Part shown: positions 58,331-64,000 of the stretch, in pieces
How the letters are laid out: the number at the start of each line of letters is the position of its first letter
How positions within the stretch are numbered: position 1 is the first letter of the stretch
Source: Parasponia andersonii
Taxonomy: Eukaryota > Streptophyta > Magnoliopsida > Rosales > Cannabaceae
Direction: 5' to 3'
Length of the DNA: 64,000 nt
NCBI GenBank assembly: GCA_002914805.1
Contig: JXTB01000117.1
Location: 207,046-271,045, forward strand
Position numbers and translations under genes: made by a program
The notes under the pieces: model-generated
The model's input: the letters and a program-made list of their open reading frames with translations, nothing else
Database searches by the model: none
Told to the model about the DNA's origin: nothing

Positions 58331-59350
58331 GGCATGAAGTGGCTTTGGGTTGTGTTAAGTACAATACGATGTATTAAGTCGTATTGGACTTTAATTTTTA
58401 AGTACTATACACCGATACAACATGACACGTTTTTGGACTGAAACATGATACAAGCACAATATGACTCAAAAAGTATGAAAAACACGACTCTAATATTTTA
58501 AAAAATATTTATTTTTACTTTAACAATCTTAAAGACTTAATTGATAAATTATTTTTTATCTACTTAAATGACTAATTTTATATATTAAAAAAATATTAAT
58601 ACTAATAATAACTAGTAGAAAAGACCAAGTGCTAAATAAAAATTAATTCTGAGTCTCACACTAAAATGACTAAATCGATATTAAAAATTTGAAAGATTTA
58701 TTCTCTTATAGAACATATGCTAATTTATATAATTTGAACCAAAAAAAAAAAACAACTCCTCACTTAATGAAGATTTTAGAATATGTAAATAATAATAGTT
58801 TAGGTACGTATCGATCCAATTAAAATATATTCAAATTATTTTGATGAAAAAAATAATATTCTCATTCAAAAAACTTTGTTATATTATTTATGTTTTTTAT
58901 TTATTTCTGCTTTTAAATAAACTTACTTTTCTTGTTCTTTATTTCGAAAAAAGGTTGACATTAGTGATTTTTGATTGGATTTTTTTTTTCAAATAATTAT
59001 GGGTATATTACATATTTTTGTTATTATTTTAAATTAAAATATAAAATTTTAATTAAATAATTTTTAAAAATGTATTGCCATATCAATTTAATCGGTGGAC
59101 TAAAATCGGACGTAAAGAGTTACTAGTACATTAGGTTTATTATGTTTGACATGATAAGAATCTGGTATAAACACAAACATAAATATGATCACAACATGAC
59201 ACAAGCACAACATAAGTACAACACGAGATGTGCTTGTACTAGTGGGCCGTTGTGAGTCTAGAGTTTTGAAATTTTGATCAACACGAATACAACACGATAT
59301 TTTGTAAAGTCGTACAAACGAAGTACAAGTAGGCTTATAAATCATGAAGA
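58331..59350. mobile_element. Degenerate repeat with CACGA/TCGTG words
   Basis: Two flanking zones (58340-58490 and 59140-59340) are dense in ACACGA, AACATGACAC, GTACAA and ACAACACGA words around an AT-rich centre. This is reminiscent of common plant non-autonomous DNA transposons. No precise ends or target duplication were found, so the superfamily is left open. The weak minus-strand frame 59345-59100 lies in it and is not a gene. Confidence 0.4.
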
Positions 59351-60045
59351 CTCAACTTTCTGTCAAAAAAAAAAAAAAACCACTTACCCAGTTCGCACAA
59401 GGCTTTGACGCCATTAGAGTGGAGCTGAGACCGTCGGCTTGGTGAGGAGAACGAGGAGAGAAGCCCTAAGTACTTCAAGGCTTGTGCTTAAACACTTCAA
59501 GCTCAGAAAAAATATTGGTCCCAAATTACCCTTACCCAAGTCCAGTTGGTGGGCCTCAAATTGAAGTCCTAGTTATTGGACTTGGACCGAAAACCAAAAT
59601 AAAATTAGTGGGCTTTATATGTATTATTTATGGCCACCAATTTAGTAGCTAATTTTTTTACACTAAAAATTTAGTCAATAAAAATTTATCAAAAAAAAAT
59701 ATTAATAATGTATGTCTTTTTATATACTTTAGAATAACTGTTAGATCGCGATTAGAATAACTGTTAGATCGCGATTAGATAATGTAAAAAAAATTCCTAC
59801 TCGATTAACAATCATTATATATATATTAAAAAAAATTAAAAAAAATAAAACAACAAAAAAAAACACAAGAAAAATATTTAAAAAATGGCATTCACGCTCA
59901 GCCCAAGGGTCCTTTTTTCCTTTTCTTTTATTAGTCTTTGTTTTTCTAATATAAATCTCTACATATATAGAATAAAAATATATATATATATATATTTATA
60001 TATATAAAAAAGAAAAGATACATATAAAAATTAAAAAAAAAGTTA
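59351..60045. other. Intergenic sequence with a 22-bp direct repeat
   Basis: No gene. AGAATAACTGTTAGATCGCG is immediately repeated (59731-59777). A (TA)n tract lies near 59980. Confidence 0.5.
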
Positions 60046-60710
60046 TTGTTGCCACAGTCGTTGAAATGAAAACTGAAGATGGAAAAGATAAAAGTGTCTC
60101 AGCATTAACAACAACTGTAAATAATTTCTTGTAATATTGAATCACATTAAAACCTGACATATGAAGTTTCTGAAATTAATTGTAGTGCTGTGAATAATGG
60201 TGTGAGCCTAACATGTGAAACTTTTAATTTAAAAATTATATTGTGAAGCTCGTGATGGTATATGAGCCTAACATATAAAGCTTTTGAATTGAAACTTATA
60301 CTGTGAAATTCGTGTAAATTTGAATATGGCATATGAAATTCTATAAATCGATCTGCTATGAAACTTATATGAATTTGAGTCTCGTGTAAAAACTTTTTAA
60401 AGTTGTTCTAAATACTCGTACAAATTAGTATGCACCAACTTAAAAGAGAGTATTGAGAATTAGATAAAAGTCATTCTTTACTTTTCTTAATTTTAAAGAA
60501 ACTTATTTGCTGGGATTAAGGAGAGTATTTTGGCTTGAATTAGGGACCTTATTTTAGTGTCTTTGCCTATGTACTAAATTAGGAAGCTTGTTTTAGTGTC
60601 TTTGGCCATGTACAATCTCTATATATATCTTTATGACATTCAGATTATAATATGAATGAAAATAAAAAATGTTACAATGTTATGTTTTTAAGAATAGTCT
60701 CTGAAGCAAC
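60046..60710 (+). mobile_element. Possible solo LTR (copia-like)
   Basis: TATA-like CTCTATATATATCTTTATG (60617-60635), then an ATGAATGAAAATAAAA stretch of the kind that closes the R region of copia LTRs. No gene. Ends and target duplication not fixed. Includes the tandem array below. Confidence 0.3.
60138..60375. repeat. Degenerate tandem array, about 57-60 bp, four units
   Basis: Units contain GAGCCTAACAT(G/A)TGAAAC or a variant, then TTTTGAATT-AAACTTATA, then CTGTGAA(G/A)(C/T)TCGTG. Landmarks (C/G)(C/A)TAACAT/CTGACAT/TGGCAT occur at about 60152, 60206, 60267 and 60326. Confidence 0.7.
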
Positions 60711-61465
60711 TGAGAAGGTGACGATGATATAAACTGAAGATCAAGGACGCAATACTCTGTTCTTGAGTTCAAAGACAATGAACGAAGGTTTCTTAATTTC
60801 TCAATGGATGAGCAGAGTGCTTGTCAATGTTTAACTTCAAGTTGAAGAACACCTAACCTCGTCAATTGCGTTGGCCTTCCTAATGCGTGCAAAAAAATCA
60901 TGACCATCTCGATTTGCCTCGACGGAGCAGAGTTGTGTCGATGATGACAAATTTTCAATTCCTCCATTCAGGGGGCTAGTTGGGGCAACTCCCACTAAAA
61001 TTTTAAAAATATCACGTATATATATATATATATATATTTATATATACTTACATATATCTGCTTTATACATCTTTCAAAAAAACTTGTAAGTCCCCACTCA
61101 AAATATTATTATCCCACAAATATAACTACTAGCACATATTGGTTTAGATATTTATTTTTTTGAGGAAAAAAAACATGTATTTTTTTTGTTAATTTCTTTT
61201 ATAAATTAGATTGAATTAAGTCAAGTTAAAAAAAAAAAAAAAAAAAAAAGCAATAAAAATCTTAAAAACTAAAAATTTAATGGGCCACCATCACAACAGA
61301 GAAAAAGGACCCGAGACTCAAAATGTCCGCTTTTACGCCCTTAGAGGCCCATAAAGCCCAAAATTCAAATAGCTGTACAGGCTTATATTTTCCTTGCTCC
61401 TAAAATAGAACATAAAGATCATGCCCCTACTCTAATTTCTTCCTTTTTATTTATTTTATTTATTC
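60711..61465. other. Intergenic sequence
   Basis: No gene supported. (TA)n at 61018-61037 and a long A-run at 61230-61250. Confidence 0.45.
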
Positions 61466-61700
61466 ATTTATTTATAGACAAACCAAATAATTGCAGATCA
61501 ACATTATTTCCACACTGAAGAAGAATAATAATTTATATTATATATCCACGATCCGTTCCGCGACAAAAGAATATATATAAATGTAGTTAATTTTATGTGC
61601 TGTTAATTTATAGCTTCAGGAAAAAAAAAAAAAAAAGCTGAAAAAAGAGAGAGACCACAAGTTAATTAATTGTGCGTAGAGAGTAACCAAAGGCTTATAG
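61466..61700 (+). repeat. Distal upstream flank of gene G, shared with gene E
   Basis: GACAAACCAAATAATTGCAG and CAACATTATTTCCACACTGA, then AGAAGAATAATAATT, correspond to 33163-33225 upstream of E. Confidence 0.6.
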
Positions 61701-61707
61701 GGAAATC

Positions 61708-61835
61708 AGGAAGCTTCTCTGGGTTCTATATATAAGGGAGTGCTTGACCCTTTAGCCTTTGTATCAGTAAACAAAAGAATCTGAAGTTCTTTTAACTGGC
61801 TTTTTCCTTAGTATTTGCTTCTTTAGTAATATTTC
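61708..61835 (+). promoter_or_regulatory. Gene G promoter and leader
   Basis: GGAAGCTTCTCTGGGTTCTA continues into TATATATAAG (TATA box 61729-61735) and GGGAGTGCTTGACC. Leader AGTTCTTTTAACTGGCTTTT (61786-61805), then TTAGTAATATTTC before the ATG. Nearly identical to gene F. Confidence 0.76.
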
Positions 61836-62444
61836 ATGGCACTAGTAGACACTCTTGTTATGAGAGAAGAGCACCACTATGGAATCTCAAAGGAGAAACA
61901 CAAAGACCATAAGGCGGCACCGATATCTAGTGTCAGAGAAGAGCGCTATCATGGAATCCCAAAGGAGAAATACGAAGACCCTAAGGCGACACTAATGTCT
62001 AATATCAAAGAAGAGTACTATTATGGCCGAAAGAAACATGATGACCATAAGGCACCAAGGGTAGATAACCATCGGAAGATGTTGAAGTACTTCAAAAACG
62101 AATACGATAAACTATCACCAAATCGATATGTTCAACACCAACCACAATTTACTCATTACTATCCCCAAAGTCATGTTGGTCACAAAGAGCCTTATTATGT
62201 GGTTCCTAATAAAGGGCCTCATATGGAAGCAAGTACTACTCAATATCATCCCGGAGATCAAAATTATCCACAAGTAGGTTGGCAAGTGCGGAAAAAGCAG
62301 GGTGGTGCAGTTGACAGTAATATTGACGAGGCAGCAAAGCTTTTACCTGGAGAAGTGTTTACAGATTTTGGTAGGAGATACAAATTCCCTGTTAACTTTA
62401 ATGATAGGAAAAACGAAGTCCCTATTGAGTTTGTTTATGATTAG
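61836..62444 (+). CDS. Gene G: family protein with three N-terminal repeats and a diverged C-terminal block
   Basis: Single-exon gene for 202 residues, function unknown. The ATG at 61836 keeps the TTTC-ATGG context of gene E. Three tandem repeats of about 24 residues open the protein: REEHHYGISKEKHKDHKAAP (10-29), REERYHGIPKEKYEDPKATL (34-53) and KEEYYYGRKKHDDHKAP (58-74). They are also clear at DNA level with a 72-bp step. Residues 108-114 (HYYPQSH) and 134-146 (TTQYHPGDQNYP) are shared with E. The family block at 158-179, AVDSNIDEAAKLLPGEVFTD and FG, is the most changed: Cys is Ser, an extra residue is inserted, Tyr is Leu, Glu-Tyr is Asp-Phe. It ends with the RRYKFP tail and an extension. 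The promoter is well conserved, so it is probably expressed, but the block may be relaxed. Confidence 0.74.
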   Translation: MALVDTLVMREEHHYGISKEKHKDHKAAPISSVREERYHGIPKEKYEDPKATLMSNIKEEYYYGRKKHDDHKAPRVDNHRKMLKYFKNEYDKLSPNRYVQHQPQFTHYYPQSHVGHKEPYYVVPNKGPHMEASTTQYHPGDQNYPQVGWQVRKKQGGAVDSNIDEAAKLLPGEVFTDFGRRYKFPVNFNDRKNEVPIEFVYD

Positions 62445-64000
62445 TATTTTGACACTGTCTCTGTTTGTAATATTGTATAAATTAAGATGAAATAATATTA
62501 ACAGCTATAATTAATTATATACAAACATTAGAAAAACATTTCTCCAATCCGACTCTTAGCAGATTAATTTCAGTATGTTCAGTTTAGTAATCATCTAACA
62601 CGTTGATATGCTTTTGGTGAAAAAGATCCACGGGAAAAATGTTACCCTTTGCTACATGGTTTCCTTCTGTATCATTTTCTACGGACATGATTTAATCACA
62701 TTGGAACGAATATATATGATCTAATGTATATTATGATTCTTTTGTACGATTCATGATCGATCTTTGTGTTTAAAAAATGACATGTCGTTTTTCTTCTTCA
62801 AATGTAAACGACAAATTTGTAGTTTCTCCTTTAGACAACCAAATGAACAACATGATGCCGTTGTTTTGAATGTCGTTTTCTCGAGAGACGATGCTTGTCC
62901 TTCCCTTCAAACGCAGCCATTTTCGAAACATGTCGTCTTGTTTGTTTTGCTTTTTTGTTTTTTCCTTTTTTATCTTGTTTTTGTTATGAATAGCATAATA
63001 AATCGTTTTTTCCTTAAAGAAACCATTTTTTTTATTTTCTCCTAATATATGAATCAAATCGTAATTTATTTAGATGAACTAATTCAGAAATGTTAATAAC
63101 GACAGTTGTTGATTTTTATTTTTTTTTGGGTGTGCCTTAACGTAATTATATCATCCAATATTTGGGAAACAAAATAAAGATGTATTAATGCTAGGGCCAC
63201 TTAAATTTAAATCCAAAATTTATACAATTATATCAAATGTTGTAGTATTATTTTTAAGTTTTAACCGCACGTTATTTTAAAATGGAACAACATTATTTAA
63301 AATCATATGATTAAAAATAATTCTATAACTGACTAATACTAAAAAATGGTTAAAAATACTACAGACATGTAGTTCTTTGTAATAAAAATAATTAAACTAA
63401 TTATCTAGATAAGGTCTTTGGTTTAATCTGATTAGTAATTTTATTCGTTTCTAATATTGAAGTTTAAAGTTTATTTATTTCAAATATATTTTGAATCAGA
63501 ATGTGTGACATGATAATAAGGGTTAGTTTTGATAATATTTATAGATAAATTTCTTTTATTACCATAATGGTATTAGTAGACCTTTATGATGAGTTAACTC
63601 TCAGGTAGATGAATTATTTTTTTTCTTTGTAATAAGTAAAAATTATTAATTTAAACCCACTTAAAAAAAAGAAAAAAAACTCTATAATAAGCAGAAAAGT
63701 TTGCATTAATTAACTCATTCAATATCCAATACAATGGGGATTTCTATCTTAGAGCAAGTCCAAATTGACCGACTTTTACCTAATAAACGGAAAACTAACC
63801 CTATTTGTCATAAGTTTCATTGATTATAGAAAAGGGACGAAAAATAGAAAAATACCGAGTATCAATTTCTCTTCCCCTACCTCAAACGAATTCCACCTTT
63901 CATTTTTCCAATATAGATTCCCATTTTTTTAAAAACCTTTATAATATACCATCTTAATTATTTAGCATCAATGCCTTTTATATATATATATAGCATCAAT
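62445..64000 (+). repeat. Downstream flank of gene G, homologous to the E and F flanks
   Basis: No gene. AACATTAGAAAAACATTTCT (62524), TTTGCTACATGGTTTCCTTC (62648), TCTCCTAATATATGAATCAA (63038, versus 36217 after E), and the TTAGAGCAAGTCC segment (63750) keep the order seen after E and F. A (TA)n run lies near 63981. The block runs off the window, so a further copy could lie beyond it. Confidence 0.6.
62776..62915 (+). repeat. CGACA-rich element, copy 4 (after gene G)
   Basis: TGACATGTCGTTTTTCTTCT, AAATGTAAACGACAAATTTG, CTTTAGACAACCAAATGAAC, AATGTCGTTTTCTCGAGAGA. TGTCGTTT (62782) and AAACGACA (62807) can pair as an 8-bp stem. Confidence 0.65.

Noticed and set aside
62770..63057. Minus- and plus-strand frames of about 93 residues after gene G
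   Set aside because: They cover the CGACA-rich element and poly-T runs; the equivalent segments after E and F have no frame.

Overview
The window looks like nuclear DNA of a dicotyledonous plant. It is strongly AT-rich, crowded with LTR retrotransposons, solo LTRs, MITEs and long (TA)n tracts, and its few genes are small, intronless and preceded by TATA boxes. The species cannot be read from the sequence. There is one assembly gap (5096-5968) and one isolated N (24423).

The main content is a dispersed tandem cluster of a small-protein gene family that I do not recognise. There are six intact genes (A 11539, B 16058, C 25366, E 33643, F 54932, G 61836) and one broken copy (D 26723), all on the + strand. 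Their low-complexity N-terminal parts differ, but each intact protein ends in a shared block of about 20 residues. Its approximate pattern is [IVM]-[DN]-C-x-[EK]-A-A-x-x-Y-x-G-x-V-[VIL]-x-E-[YH]-G, usually followed by a basic/proline tail. A, B, C and D begin MGN/MGC, a likely N-myristoylation signal (C and D add cysteines suited to palmitoylation). E, F and G instead have long N-terminal regions rich in Tyr, His, Gln and charged residues. The flanks are duplicated too: A with B, C with D, and E with F with G share promoters, leaders and several kilobases of downstream sequence. The cluster therefore grew by block duplication in three sub-lineages and was later split by transposons.

Layout. 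1-2.6 kb: a hAT-like end and a probable minus-strand retrocopy. 2.6-6.7 kb: a decayed Ty1/copia element with the gap inside it. 6.7-8.7 kb: a gypsy LTR fragment and a CACTA-like end. 8.7-16.4 kb: genes A and B with a solo LTR between their duplicated flanks. 16.6-23.3 kb: a solo LTR, then a truncated plus-strand LTR element. 23.8-27.1 kb: a MITE, gene C and pseudogene D. 27.1-32.2 kb: a solo LTR with a second one nested inside it. 32.2-36.5 kb: the gene E block. 36.5-45.4 kb: a complete minus-strand LTR element with no recognisable coding region and a hAT-like element inside it. 45.4-49.5 kb: duplicated AT-rich sequence and a 74-bp tandem array. 49.5-58.3 kb: the gene F block, carrying a solo LTR and several MITEs. 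58.3-61.2 kb: degenerate repeats. 61.2-64 kb: the gene G block, which runs to the window edge.

The LTR family has ends of the form TGTAAAA...TCATGACA, a tRNA-Met primer site and a polypurine tract, which suits a Ty3/gypsy chromovirus (Tekay/Del-like) lineage. Its internal sequence is non-coding in the one complete copy, and the same sequence is present in a second copy, so it is a non-autonomous family.
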